Origin: Strongylocentrotus droebachiensis
Taxonomy: Eukaryota; Echinodermata; Echinoidea; Camarodonta; Strongylocentrotidae
DNA: 64,000 nucleotides
Direction of reading: 5' to 3'
Assembly: GCA_035222895.1 (NCBI GenBank)
Contig: JAVYIG010000693.1
Coordinates: forward strand, 248,001 to 312,000
Numbering within the stretch: position 1 is the stretch's first letter; each line of letters starts with the position of its first letter. A model generated the notes under the pieces. That model did no database searches and was not told the DNA's origin. It saw nothing but the letters and a program-made list of their open reading frames with translations. This document shows, piece after piece, positions 33,510 to 45,666 of the stretch. The position numbers and the translations under genes were made by a program.

Positions 33510-36500
33510 AGGATTCCAGAGAGGGCGAGAAAAGATACTGACATCCTCGGGCGAAGTTCATGAAATATTCGTATGAACTCGACGATAGTTGATGATGAGT
33601 AACAAAATGCGAAAGTCATATTTATTTATCATAAAAGCTTCTAATACCTTGGTGATGATGGCAGTTGATGAATACTATCAATTATATTATGGAGAGAAAA
33701 AAAACTGTAGGATACCCGACGAATCATCCCCTGGTCACACAGGCGGTAAAGAAAAAAATGGAGGGAAAAAAATGAGATAAAAATAAATGGGCAGATTTTA
33801 TGACACCGCGTATAAAGAGGGGTGTGACAAAGTAATCACCGTATTCATACACATCTGATGTAAGTTTTCTTAGCATACCCTTGGGCATGTATATCTAATG
33901 GTCTTTCTTGGCCTCGATCATCTCAATATGAGCTCTAGATTTAGGTGGGCGCTTTAAATAATCATAAGCAAATCATCTTTATATTTTGGCGAAATCTGAA
34001 TTATACTGATTTTATATCGAGCAAATTGATATGATCTGATGTTTGTAAAACGAAGAGCTTTAATTGACTTAATGTTTCAGTATTAATTAAATATTATATA
34101 AATAATTGAAGTTAAAGCAATGGGTGTAATGTTATTTATAGGAGTAACAATTAGATGAACGGTTTTCCTTCATTTACAAAGAGGCAATTTATTATTTTCA
34201 GATTAATGTAGGCTTATAATAAAATATGTCTGTACGATATTGGCGAAGGTTTTGGGGGTTGAGAAAGAAAAATATCTTGACTCTGAACAATAATAAGACA
34301 GGTACATGAAAATATTCTTTTCTTAACATTTTTGCAGTAACATGAACATGGATATAAGAGAACAATACAAGGCATTCAAGGTTATCATCCAGTTCCATCT
34401 TTACATTAATAGATAGCGCTAAACATCTCTGCTAGTATTATTTCGAATTCCCAATTTTCATATTTCCAATTTCCTCCTGACGCCATGCTGTTCTATGACC
34501 GAATGTTCAACCCCAACCGAAATAATAACAGCAACATTGATTTACTTTGAGAGATCGTTTTCGTCATACTCTGTGAAACCTGGAGTCATATTTAACCTCA
34601 TAATTAGCGTATAAATAGCAGGCAAATTAGATCAAACTTAATCTCTTTTCCAGATACACTGCTTCTTGTATCACTGTGTATGTCCCTATGTGTCCGTCTC
34701 CCCTTGAGCGCTCCTCTCCCTCCTTCATCTAAATCTCTCCTCTTTTTTACGCTTTCTCGGCCGTTTCCACCCCGAATCTTTTAAAATTTATAGAAGCAGC
34801 TCGCTCGCGGGGTTTGATACGGGACGACAGACATAATAGCCGGATAGCGGCCCCGTAGTTTCACGCACTCTTGCGCACAGATACGAAGGAAACGAGCCGC
34901 GACGAAAGCCGCTGAAATAGAAAAGCACGAATATTATTCGCCTTCCGAAGCGCTCTGACAGTGATGAACGACGCGACAGGGTCTTAATTAGAGCTCAGGA
35001 ACTCGTAAAAATTGCATATTATATCCCACACCGCGAGATATTTTAATGGACAAAATCCTATCAGATTTCACATCACTTACCCTTCCTCCTACCTTTTTTT
35101 CCCTCTTCCATTTTTTTTTTCTTGGCAAGCGTTTCAAGTCACTTGCCACTATTTTGTGCTCTAATCCATTGCTTGCTCATCCATGCAGGCGATTATTTTT
35201 CTGCTGTCCTCTTTAAATTGTTCCTTTCTGCTCTCGATAATCTAACTGCCATCCTACCGGTGCTTCATAATCTTTCATCTCTGACTTGACCCCCCCCCCC
35301 CCTCCCCCAGTCTTCATCCCCATTCTCTCTGTCTGTCTCACACATGTGAATTACGGTGTCGAATTGCAAGACCACGCTGAGAGCACTTCCGAAATTATAT
35401 TATTTCACAAATATTTCATTTCATTCCGTTTCCCAGAACTCGACCTTATGAACCGCACCACCTGGTGATACAAGGAGACATGGGATCTTAAATTTAAAGA
35501 CAAAATATGGATGTAGTTCGAGGGGGAGGGAAAATATATCTTAGCCTCTTTATAATTATCATTATGGTATTCTAATTGCCAAAGATTAATCTGGTTATAC
35601 TCAGTGTGCAATTAAGAAACTCAAAGGAGTTGACATGTAGGTAATTAAGCCGAGCTTGGGAGATTGAGATGAAACGTAATTAAAAGAAGAAAATAACCTG
35701 GTGATTCTGTTCAATGTGACGTCATAATGGTACCGTGATATTATCATTGTACATTTCATTTTGACAACTCTCCCCGCCCGTCCAGACAAAAAAAGTGTGT
35801 AGGAAAATTTCGAATTGCCTGAAATAAGATTGTACGCCCTTATGCAGGACATGCATTATGAATGTACATGTCTATCGGTGAACCATTGAGGGAAGGTTTT
35901 AGGGAGTACAGTCATCTCCTTAAAATCTGATCAAACTGAAAACTTGGTCGCATTTTCAAATAAAAAAATTAATGTTATTTGTAATTTAAGTGTATGTGTT
36001 GAATGTGTCCATATGATTTAGAAAAGGGTTTTCATTTGCATTTAATGAGGTATTTTCTTATAAATCGTCTCAGATAAAAAACAGTTCTGTGTGAGATAAT
36101 AATACATGCAAATTCCTTTATTCAAAAGAGCAAGTGGGCTAGATCACAATGATAACGCGTTGCTTTCTTGTGATTTTATACCTATGCCCTGGAGGTGTCT
36201 GTCCTGTTTGTGGATGCCATTTATCAATACAGTTTTCTTGAAACATTAACCTGTAGTGTCTTTCATGGCAGGGATTTTCCCATTCATGCTGATGAAATGG
36301 GATGATTTGCACCATAATTATGTGAGCGAGCACCTATCATTTACTGTTACGCAATAATGGAAATAAATCATATACATCTCATTGTTTCGTAATAGTAGAA
36401 CAATGGTTCTACATCAGCATTAGATCACTATGTTGAGTTACTAATACTGAGCAGCCGGGCCGGGGTCTCTGTTCCTTCGCTCTGCCGACGCTACCCGGAC

Positions 36501-36965
36501 GCTCCCCCCATCTCTCCTGGTCTCTGAAGACTGTTATGAATTATTGAGCATAGAGTATCAACAGGATCGAATGTCGAACTAATTACGGGCGTGACATGAT
36601 AGGCGGCGTTCTGAGCGCTTTAACAGATGAGAGGAGGTAAGAAAAAACTCGCAGTCGAAAATTAAACCATAATTTAAAAATCGTTTTCCATGCAAGCGCT
36701 CTAATCTTAAGTCTATTTGTTGGGCATTGAATAAAGCATCGTGTTGATTATGATTGGCATGGGTTATGATCATCATTTTAAAGCAGTAAAGTCATTAAAT
36801 TAGATGTGGTGTGAATGTCTATGACAAATTTTAGATGGATGATTTTTAAAGGGGAGCAGATAAAATATATGTAAAAATACATGATGATAAGGAGAGCCGA
36901 CATACGGGAAAAGGGTAAAACGATATGGATTTTCCTTTCTCATTGCTTTGATTACATGAATACTA
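33510..36965. other. Gene-free stretch with a GC-rich island at 34790-35040
   Basis: Mostly AT-rich. Around 34790-35040 the sequence is CpG-rich (GATACGGGACGACAG, GCGACGAAAGCCGC, GAACGACGCGACAGG) and borders TAAT-containing DNA, a look often seen in conserved regulatory elements. A second GC-richer patch is at 36450-36520. No coding exon recognised. Confidence 0.45.
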
Positions 36966-36969
36966 AATA

Positions 36970-37001
36970 CTACCGCTGATGCTACTGCTACTACTACTAC
37001 A

Positions 37002-37032
<31 letters not shown>

Positions 37033-37070
37033 TTACTACTACTACTATTACTATTACTACTACTACAACA

Positions 37071-37122
<52 letters not shown>

Positions 37123-37270
37123 ATACTACTACTACTACTACTAATACTACTACTACTACTACTACAACTACTACTACTAATACTACTACTACTACTACTA
37201 TTAGAACTGCTAGTACTACTGCTCATTACTACAATGTACTTCTACTACTACTTGTACTTCTACTACTGCT
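36970..37270. repeat. (CTA)n trinucleotide array
   Basis: About 300 bases of CTA units with CAA and ATT interruptions. Poly-Leu and poly-Ser frames on the two strands are artefacts. Confidence 0.95.
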
Positions 37271-37385
37271 ACTTGATAATATGAAACAAATATCATTAGA
37301 AGTAGAACTCGAAGTAACTGAGAATTGAAAATAACTAGGACAAAATTATACGTATAGACGGGGAGAAAGAGTAAGAGTGGCAATC

Positions 37386-37672
37386 AAAGAGAGAGAGAGA
37401 GAGAGAGAGAGTGAGGGGGAGGGGGTGAGGGAGAAAGAAAGAGGGGAGGGGTGGGAGCCTGGGCGCTAGACAGAAAGAGACAGAGAGACAGATTTTAAAG
37501 ATAAAAGGAACAGAAGATGAAAGAGAGAGAGAGAGGGAGAGAATGAAAAAAGAAGGGCGGACAGAGAAAAAAGGGTGAGGGAAGCAGACAAGAAGTGAGG
37601 GACAGAGAGACAGATAAAGAGACAAAAAAAAGAAGAGGAGAGAGTGAGAGATAGAACAGACAGAGAGACAAC

Positions 37673-37740
<68 letters not shown>

Positions 37741-37759
37741 GAGAGGAAGAGAGAGAGAC

Positions 37760-37814
<55 letters not shown>

Positions 37815-37829
37815 AATAGAGAGAGAGGA
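37386..37829. repeat. GA / GACA purine-rich array
   Basis: (GA)n and GACAGA units over about 440 bases. Arg/Glu/Thr frames are artefacts. Confidence 0.95.
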
Positions 37830-37899
37830 GAGATTTAATGTTGGGATGGTCGATTGGCTATCTCATGATCCATTTTAATGGAATACAGGAGAAATCATT

Positions 37900-38290
37900 G
37901 ATCTCACGTGATATCATCATAACTGTCATCCTCATCATCATCACCATCATAATTATCATCATCATCATACTCGTCTTCATCATCTTCATCATCATCGTCG
38001 TCGTCATCTCATCATCATCCTCATCATCGCTTAATCATTATTATTATCATCATCTTTATCATCTTCCTCACAGTCGTCTTCGTCATCGTAATCATTGTCG
38101 TCATCCCATCATTATCATCATCGTTGTTATTGTTGTCGTCACCATACTTCACCACACATCATCATCATTATAATCCTCAAAATAATTATCACCATTCATT
38201 ATCATTATCATCATCATCATCATTCTCATTATAATCACTGTTATCATATCAAATAGTTGGCACCATCACCATAATCATCATCACTATTTA
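37900..38290. repeat. (CAT)n trinucleotide array
   Basis: CAT units with CGT and TTA interruptions over about 390 bases. Confidence 0.9.
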
Positions 38291-38872
38291 TGATGAAAAT
38301 CCATCACAGAATCTTCGTTATCAACAGCGTCACTAATCCGACCACCATTTATCTGTTGTTCACCGTTATCAATTTACGATTCCCACATTATAATCCCACA
38401 CAAAACAATCGAATAAAAACACTATTACTCCGAATATCACATCATTGAATTTGATCTTAATGTGAAACAAAAGATGCTGCTGACACGAACTCCTCTTCCG
38501 TTTTAATGGCAGACAGATTGTTATGACTATTCATGAGCGCGCGTATGGTGTAAGAAATACTCATGATAATATGGCATTCCCTATTAATACAGGTCATATA
38601 CGATTCATCTACAGTCAAATAACGACTTAGCCATTTACTCAAAATTTGACATAATCTGTTGATGACACCCTAAGGGCAGATTTGGATGCGACTGAAGAAA
38701 GAACGGAATCCTTGTGTAATTTATGGTTGATATTAAATGGTGTTAAATCGAGATTCACTTAGATCCATCATAGTTTAATTGGATATGTTGGAGGACCATG
38801 CTAATTATGGTAGCCGCAAAACGAAGCAGAATGCAAAGTAGAGGATTACGTTTCATCTTTGTATCAGTCCCT
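38291..38872. other. No recognisable gene
   Basis: Unique AT-rich DNA, no coding or repeat signal seen. Confidence 0.5.
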
Positions 38873-38874
38873 TG

Positions 38875-39092
38875 ACCTCCCTCTCTCCTTCTTTCTCTCT
38901 CTGTCTCTCTCTCTGTCTCTGTCTCTCTCTCTCTCTCTTACTCTCTCCCCCTCCCTCCCTCCCTCCCTCCCCCTTCCGATTTCTATCTCTCTCTTTCTCT
39001 CCCTTCTCTCTCTCTCCCTCCATGTATCCCACTATCTCTCCCTCCGTCCCCCTCTCTCTCCCCCTCTCTCTCTCTCTTTGTCTATTCTCCTT
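38875..39092. repeat. (CT)n tract
   Basis: CT/CCCT-rich tract; a short ACA/ACG run is at 39179-39213. Confidence 0.9.
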
Positions 39093-39214
39093 CTTTAACT
39101 ATCTCCTTCTATCTTGCTCCATTCCTCTCTGTATCGTATATGTTCTCCATGTATGTATCTCTCTTTTCTCAACAATGACAACAACAACAACGATAACGAC
39201 GACGACGACGACAA

Positions 39215-39597
39215 TGTAGAAACAGGGTGCACGTGGGTACACCCACCCCCTCTCCCATCGAGTGGTGAAATAAATCAGAAGGAAGAAAGGAGAGGAAGCG
39301 ATATGTAGAGGGTAATGGAATGAGAACAGAAGACGCCTGGATCATCTCCCTCCAGGACCCTTCTCCTAATCAGTAGCCTTGTAAAGTCGCATTTCATTTT
39401 TCCGATTAAGACAAGTGCCCCCTCCCCCTCCCCCTCCCCTATCGTTCCAGCACGGTGACCATTCAATAGGTAGGCTCACGCTAAGCCACTAACAGTGCAT
39501 GAGCTAGTTTTTGTCACATGAATTCAGAGCTCTGAAGAAAAGAATGTCAACGTACATTTTTCTTTCATTGTTGGTTTTTAATACAACATTAAGCATA
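39215..39597. other. No recognisable gene
   Basis: Unique sequence with a (CCCCCT)n patch at about 39419-39440. Nothing else is seen. Confidence 0.45.
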
Positions 39598-39900
39598 TTA
39601 AGGGTAAAGACCAGTTTTGGAAACGCCCCCCCCCCCCCTCTCAAAAAATGAAATGGAAGCTCTTATTACCAATCATGTGAAAGAATATGTTTTGACTATT
39701 AATACGTGATGATACAAAATGTTGCCTACTAATTGATATATTTGGTAAATTAAAGCCACTGAACGAAATATCTGACGACGCAATTTTCCAATTTCCGCCC
39801 CTCCCCCAAAAAGTGCTCTGCCCCCCCCCCCGCTTATTAAGCGGCTGACTGAGTCGTTGCGAAATTTTTCCTGAAAAACTGGAGAGAAAAAATATGTGCT

Positions 39901-39934
<34 letters not shown>

Positions 39935-40134
39935 CATATTCAGCGGCTGGCTGAGTCGTTGCAAAATTTTCGGCGCGATTTTCAAATTTTAAAACAACCC
40001 CCTTGAAAAAATCCTGCGTACGCCACTATGCAGTACACACCAATACTATTATGCTAGATGATCAACCTTTTCTGGTCGATTCCACGTTTCTTTAACAATG
40101 CAATCGGTTGACCAGAACTGGTCTATACCGTTAA
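39598..40134 (-). mobile_element. TTAA MITE, family 1, carrying a nested hAT-like fragment
   Basis: The ends TTAAGGGTAAAGACCAG and CTGGTCTATACCGTTAA are bounded by TTAA. The left part matches 23711-23880 and the right part (GCAGTACACACCAATAC, GATGATCAACCTTTTCTGG) matches the reverse complement of the 29.1-kb copy. Between them, about 39757-40029, lies foreign DNA ending CCTGCGTACGCCACTAT, a hAT-type right end. That insert holds two units of GCGGCTG.CTGAGTCGTTGC (about 39842 and 39942), each preceded by a C run, one of 32 C. Confidence 0.75.
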
Positions 40135-40137
40135 AGT

Positions 40138-40185
40138 ATAATAATAATAATAATAATAATGTGACTTATATCGCGCCAAATCCAC
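40138..40185 (-). mobile_element. SINE/LINE 3' tail
   Basis: (AAT)n at 40139-40161 followed on the plus strand by GTGACTTATATCGCGCCAAA. In reverse this reads TTTGGCGCGATATAAGTCAC then (ATT)n, the same tail type as in the family A SINEs and the LINE at 57.6 kb. The upstream body is not recognisable. Confidence 0.5.
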
Positions 40186-43100
40186 TATAAGCCTACTGCA
40201 TGATAAACAATCTGCTTAACTACAAAGCCATGACCGAATTGCTACTTTGTCTTATTTAAATAACAACCTTATTGAATTATGTGATGGGGAATTTCAATAT
40301 TGTATCTTTTTTTATTTAATTTGTATGTATTTTTCAGAAGATACAGTTCCAAGAGAAAAAGGGACATTGATATAGATTTACACTTTGTAATAAATATTTG
40401 TGGCGAACTTTTTATCTTATTTGGGGTGTGTCACTCATTTCCCCAGAAATAAATTACAATGTACATTCAAAGATAACTTTGATCATTCTAAAGCCACAAA
40501 ATACAGAGCATTTAAACCGAACACGCCAAATAACACCTCTATGTTATAGATCCATACTACGCCATTGTGCTACGTGCAGAATACCAGCTATTCTAACATG
40601 TCTAGCGATCGACTCAGATGTATACTAACAATAGTTTAACCACCATCTGCCTGGCTTGTTTTCTCCACCTCCTACTTCAATCTTTGTTGATTTTTCGATT
40701 GTACTTTCCATGCTTTCACTCAATGTTTCAAAAATATAGCTTCACGCCTATCATACTCTGAAAATAATCAATTTCTAGGGTTCTCTTTCCCCTAACCCCT
40801 GGGTGTTTATTGTTTTCTTTGACAGCCAACACCCGGCCTTCGTAAGTGTTCTCTCTTTCTCGTTATTGTGTATCATATCATAGTCATCAGCTGTCAAATT
40901 CAGTGTAAATATCCGGCATTATGATTGAAAGCACTACCAAAATATCCTTCTATTCTTACTTGAACCTTTTTTCTCCTCGACCATTTTTCGCCCCTCTCGA
41001 ATCGATACGTCATACTTTTCCTGTCTCTATAAACATGATAACAGCTTCCACGTTGCGTGTATATTGTATCACCCAACTCACAAGGCCTGAAGAATGAACA
41101 GGAAAACAAATTTTTAACCCTTCCAAGAGCTTTGAAGAGAAAAAGTAAGAAATAAAAATCTGACTTGGGTCTTGAGCAGACAACAGTGGGCCGTGCAGGC
41201 GATCGATTTCTCCGCCTGCTTCAGTCGTGCTGTGACGCGCGCGTACTTACACGCAACCCGCCGTCAGACCCCGCCTGCCTCAGCTCGCGCCGTTATCTAC
41301 CAGTTATGAATATCAATTATGATTTCTTTCGCCGAATGATGGCGCTTCCCTACCGGAAGGAACTAATCAAGACGGGCAAAATGGCTGACAGGTGGGAATG
41401 GCCCAGCCGCGTGGAAAAATCTCGCAATCGGCTTCAATCATTACAAATAATCGAGGCTGTGCGATGAAGACAGTTCGATTTATTTTCTCAACTCCTTGCG
41501 AGACATCGGGCTTAAAATGAGATTGGATTGGATTCAAGAATAAAAATAGGAGCAATTTTCTCGCTCTGTGGATAAGGTGATTACTTTTTTCTATTTTACT
41601 TATGAATGTTTGTGGGGTGCACATGTTTTGTTGGCATTTATGTCATGAAGGGAACGGTAAGAAATCAACCCGCCGCGGCGCCCGCTTGGCGTCTGTTTCA
41701 ATACCCGGTAACCTTGACGGGCAAGGCGAAAAGTGGTGCCTTATTGTGTAGAAGATACTGATTGCATTACTTTGTCACTATGAAGTGTTTCCTTATAACT
41801 CGTCTATAATGATGTTTATCTAGAGAAATGGGGCGTTTTTATCCAATTATCCAAGTTATCATGAGATTTATTTGGAGTCTGTAAAGAGGCGATGATAATG
41901 TTTAGAAAACTTTCCACATTATCACATTTTAAGTTAGTCACACAATGACAATAAAACGATTTTGATATAAATTACTGCTTTTTATCTCCGATCATTTTAA
42001 TCGAGAAGTTTAACGTGTTTATTGGAGTTACACCCTCGTATGATTTATGTTTCCTTTAGCACCAAGATGCAATTATCTCAATAATACATGATAAATCTAA
42101 TTGACTGTAATGTCTCATGTAATTGCTATGACGTTTGTGAAATATATTGGGGAATGTTTATTATTTTGTTAAGGTTTCAGATCTTTCAGTTAAATAACAA
42201 AGATCTTTTTCTACCTAGGTGGTCAATTGTAATCATGCAACACACTCTATTATCATGTGGGGCCAACTATTGATATTATATAACATAATTATCCATCATA
42301 TTCAATTCAGCAATCGTGTCTTTCGATTGAGAAAGTCCATGTAATTTATTTTAAATAGTTTTTTCTTCAAAAGATTGATTTTTACTGAGCAAAATGATGA
42401 AATCCGCTAGCTGTAATAGTCTGATGATAATTTAAAACTGCATTCTTTACAAAAATATGTATTACATTAAAAGATTCATCATGAAATATAACTTATTAAG
42501 ATCTTTTTCTATATGTATTCATGCATTTATTTTCTTAAATACATTTTTTTTTAATGTAAATGTTTAGAAAGTTTGACGTTTGTTATACTTATAGTCTTAT
42601 GTTTTGAAACTGATTGGAGTTTATTTGGAGTTGTTGATAGATTTATAATAGTTTTATTTACTTTTAAATATATGATTTAGTCTGTATATACCTATACAAT
42701 TAAACTGTATATTGTAAATATACATACTTTAAAATGATGGTAATATTGTTGTAAATAAAACTTGACAAATTTTAATGAACGTTAAAGATAGAATTGCCAT
42801 CGTCATTCATAATTAAAAAAAAGGAAAGGATAAGAGAGAGAAAGACAGAGAGAGAGAGTCAGAGAGTAAAAACAGAATTCACAAACGGGAATTTAAGAAG
42901 ATTACAAATTATGGACTGATTTATACAACATTGAACTTATGGAACATGGAACAGAAGTTATAGAAGACAATGAACATTTCATTAAACAGATTGAAAAATG
43001 TAATAAATAATTTGGTCTTTAAAACACTGACTTCTTAATTTCATAGGTTTGATGCAAAAACCAGACTCTTCTAGTATTTGCGATTGGGTTATATTGCGTC

Positions 43101-43784
43101 CGTCTATCGAACTTTTATTTTAAAACTTAATTGGCATGAGAACACGTGTTAGTATTCTATACTTTATTTCAACTTATAGCGCTCTCGGTTATAATTATAG
43201 TTTATTTTTCAAAGGCAAAAAGAAATATGAAAAAGAAAACAAATCTTTCTATAGTGATTTTTAATACAATTCCAATTATAGACTACCAAGCTTTACTACC
43301 TGCATATGTAAAATGGCAACTGCACTATTTGGTGGTTATTTTAACAAACTAATTTTTCTTGCTGAATAATATTGTTTAAAACATTAGACACATCTTGATA
43401 ATGCTCTTGTATAAACAAAAATGATACATTAAACTACCCTAGGTAATTTCCTGTTTGATCCTATTTTATTTTTCTTCAATAATCTTCATATTACTTAAAT
43501 GAATATTGATACAAGAAAACGCCATAAATAGCAAGGGGAAAATGCGGCATCGGAGTTTCGACTGGAGCGGTCCGCTCCAAGGCCGGTCCACCTCAAGTCT
43601 CCGCGCCGTCGATCAATGCGATATGGTGGAACACCTGCCGTTAGGTAGTGCGTAATGCACCGCAATAGGAGCTTTGATGACTTCATTAAGGGAGATAAAG
43701 AGTTACATAAAGAAGCCGCTTGAATTGAATTACTCTCGATAGATAAACTTCAAAAGAGCTCCTCTTTTATCGCATATTGAGAAG
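40186..43784. other. Long gene-free stretch; GC-rich islands at 41170-41480 and 43530-43680
   Basis: Mostly AT-rich unique DNA. The 41.2-41.5 kb island is CpG-rich and carries a 100-codon plus frame of protein-like composition, but no family is recognised and both ends lack convincing splice sites. The 43.5-43.7 kb island is similar. A GA tract is at 42832-42866. These islands are candidate regulatory elements. Confidence 0.4.
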
Positions 43785-43790
43785 CAATGG

Positions 43791-43980
43791 ACGGGGAGGA
43801 GAGAGGAGGGGAGGAGGAAGGGAGAGGGACGAGGAGGAGGAGGAGGAGGAGGAGGAAGAGGGGAGGAGGAAAGGGAAAGAGAGAGGAGGGGATGAGGAAG
43901 GGAGAGGGACGAGGAGGAGGAGGAAAGAGAGAGGGATCGGAAGGAGACGAGGAAGAAAAAGAGGGAGGAGGGGGGGGGGC
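43791..43980. repeat. GGA purine array
   Basis: GGA/GAGGAA units of about 190 bases, arranged in two copies of a longer piece (GGGAGAGGGACGAGGAGG at 43820 and 43901). Arg/Glu frames are artefacts. Confidence 0.9.
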
Positions 43981-44780
43981 GATAGGAACTCCTCTTTTAT
44001 CAGATTAAAAAGAAGCAGAGAGAGTGGGGACAGAGAGAAGAAGGAGGAGAAAGTGAGGGACCGATCCAGGAAGATCTTGTAAAAGGGGTGCACGCTTTTC
44101 CGGAAAGATCTAACAAGCCAACTAAAGCAATTCTGGTTTCAAAAGTGTGAGGGCATGGGTCAGTTCTGCCCCCACCCCTAAATACACCAGAGAGCTTTGG
44201 AGTAGGAGATCCTCTGTTATTGCAATTTGGGAGGGGGACTCGCACGGAAAGAGAGAGGGGGTGGGGCGAAAGAACATGACATATAGGTGAAGCATAAGGA
44301 AGAGAAAAATCATGATAATATCGGACATTTTAGGGACTAGATAGTACATTCTTTTTTAATCATTATTGTTACATACTTTATGTAATGAATATAAAAAGTA
44401 AGCACGTAACACAAAACGTTCATGCCTAGGCTACTGTCTGTATACACTGGACAGTGCTTAGATAGTCTAAGATTTGAAAAGAAAATGAAGACAAAAAAGC
44501 AAGCATGGCAAATGAATCATATCACATTCAATTACTTGGGCGAATAAATAGGCTTTTAAACTATTATATATATTTATACGTCGTAGGTTTTTCATTTCAT
44601 GTAAAATATCGAGAGGTTTAGTATAATATCTTTGGCCACTATAGTAATAAAAACATCTTCATTTCATTAAATATCGAAAATAAGTATACAGAAATAAGTA
44701 GGTTAGTTCCGATGACACCTTTTTTCATAACACTCCCTTTTTGTGTGAAATAAGTCCATTTTTAGAAAATTTCAGAGTAA
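43981..44780. other. No recognisable gene
   Basis: Unique sequence downstream of the NAT-like gene. It could hold its 3' UTR or a further exon, but none was recognised. Confidence 0.4.
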
Positions 44781-45609
44781 CTATCCCTCTCTCTCTCTCT
44801 CTCTCTTTCCCGACAGAATCTCATCACGTGATCGAAAATAAGACTTCTGCACGCGTCCCTCTTCACTTTCAGCAGGGTGGTGTCTTTGATGCAGACAACG
44901 CAGGCTGGTCAGGAAAGGAACGTCCGGGTTTACGACTGTATAGAATGCCGTCGTGGTGCCGTTAAAGTGGTCCATACTGACATATTTCTTATAATGGATG
45001 GTTATGTAAGAAAACCATTCCCCGGATGTCGCGTCAAACTCCTCTGCCCTATCCGAGTCGCTGATAATGGTAATGCTGTCGGACAACAGCGTCTCTGCCT
45101 TCACGGACGAACCGGTAGCGCAAGAAGGAATCGTGATACACCGGCGATATCTCCCCCGCGAAGTCGAACGAAATAGCGCGAAATGACGGACACCCCGACC
45201 CGACGTCTACCATGTGACTGCTTCCTACGGCTGTCAGGTGACGCACGATCAGCAACATGTGAACATCCGTATACCCTCGACAGTCACTGGGCACGAAGAC
45301 GACGTCAAAACCCAACGACCGAAGCAACATCCTGCAGAAGACGTTGAGGGTGTAGCAAAGACCACCCGTACCTGCAAACATGTCTTCTTTGATTTCCTCC
45401 AAGGTTGGTAGGTGTCTGTCTTCCTGCGGGGTGACTAGACTCTTGATATTGTGCAAGGGAAGATGGCGTTGCATCGCGGCTGCGATCTCGTTCAGGAAAG
45501 ATTCCCGGTCCGCGCGAAGCTTCTCCGCCGCTGACGTCACGAGCAGGTTCTCGTGCAGATAGGAGAATGCTTCTTCTTCTGTCATTGTTACGTCATCATT
45601 GGTCGACAT
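44781..45609 (-). CDS. Arylamine N-acetyltransferase-like gene, frame interrupted near residue 186
   Basis: Arylamine N-acetyltransferases move an acetyl group from acetyl-CoA to arylamines and hydrazines through a cysteine intermediate in the cytosol. From the chosen ATG (45609, context CCAACATGT) the frame runs 186 codons to 45049. Seen in order: a helical N-terminus; L-P-L-H-N (50-54), equivalent to the family's V-P-F-E-N; G-T-G-G-L-C-Y (80-86) with catalytic Cys85; D-V-H-M-L-L-I-V (115-122) with His117; and M-V-D-V-G-S-G (133-139) with Asp135. All three triad residues are present at spacing near that of vertebrate NATs. The frame then stops, while another minus frame overlapping it (to 44781) continues with E-E-F-D, G-E-W-F-S-Y and V-P-F-L-T-S-L, which match the family's next region. 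The joined length would be about 275 residues against about 290 usual. The last ~10 codons read into a (GA)n run, so the true C-terminus is missing or lies in another exon. A sequence error, a recent one-base change, or a short intron could explain the break. Substrate cannot be predicted. Confidence 0.8.
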
Positions 45610-45637
45610 GTTGGCTGAATGGCTGTTGTTCCGTTGC

Positions 45638-45665
45638 AGTATTTCTGTTAGAGTTAAGGAGAACA
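45638..45665 (-). promoter_or_regulatory. Likely 3' splice acceptor upstream of the NAT-like coding exon
   Basis: On the minus strand the sequence TTCTCCTTAACTCTAACAG has a pyrimidine tract, a TTAAC-type branch point and an AG at 45645-45646. It lies about 36 bases before the chosen start codon. It suggests a non-coding 5' exon farther upstream (toward 46 kb), as in vertebrate NAT genes, and supports the downstream ATG over the one at 45666, which would lie within the intron. Confidence 0.45.
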
Positions 45666-45666
45666 A

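Noticed and set aside
33053-33619. 188-codon minus-strand open frame (also 154 codons at 33097-33561)
   Set aside because: Translation of a (GA)n tract: almost only Ser, Leu and Phe; no domain.
41165-41467. 100-codon plus frame in a GC-rich island
   Set aside because: Openness is expected at this GC content; no domain, acceptor or donor found.
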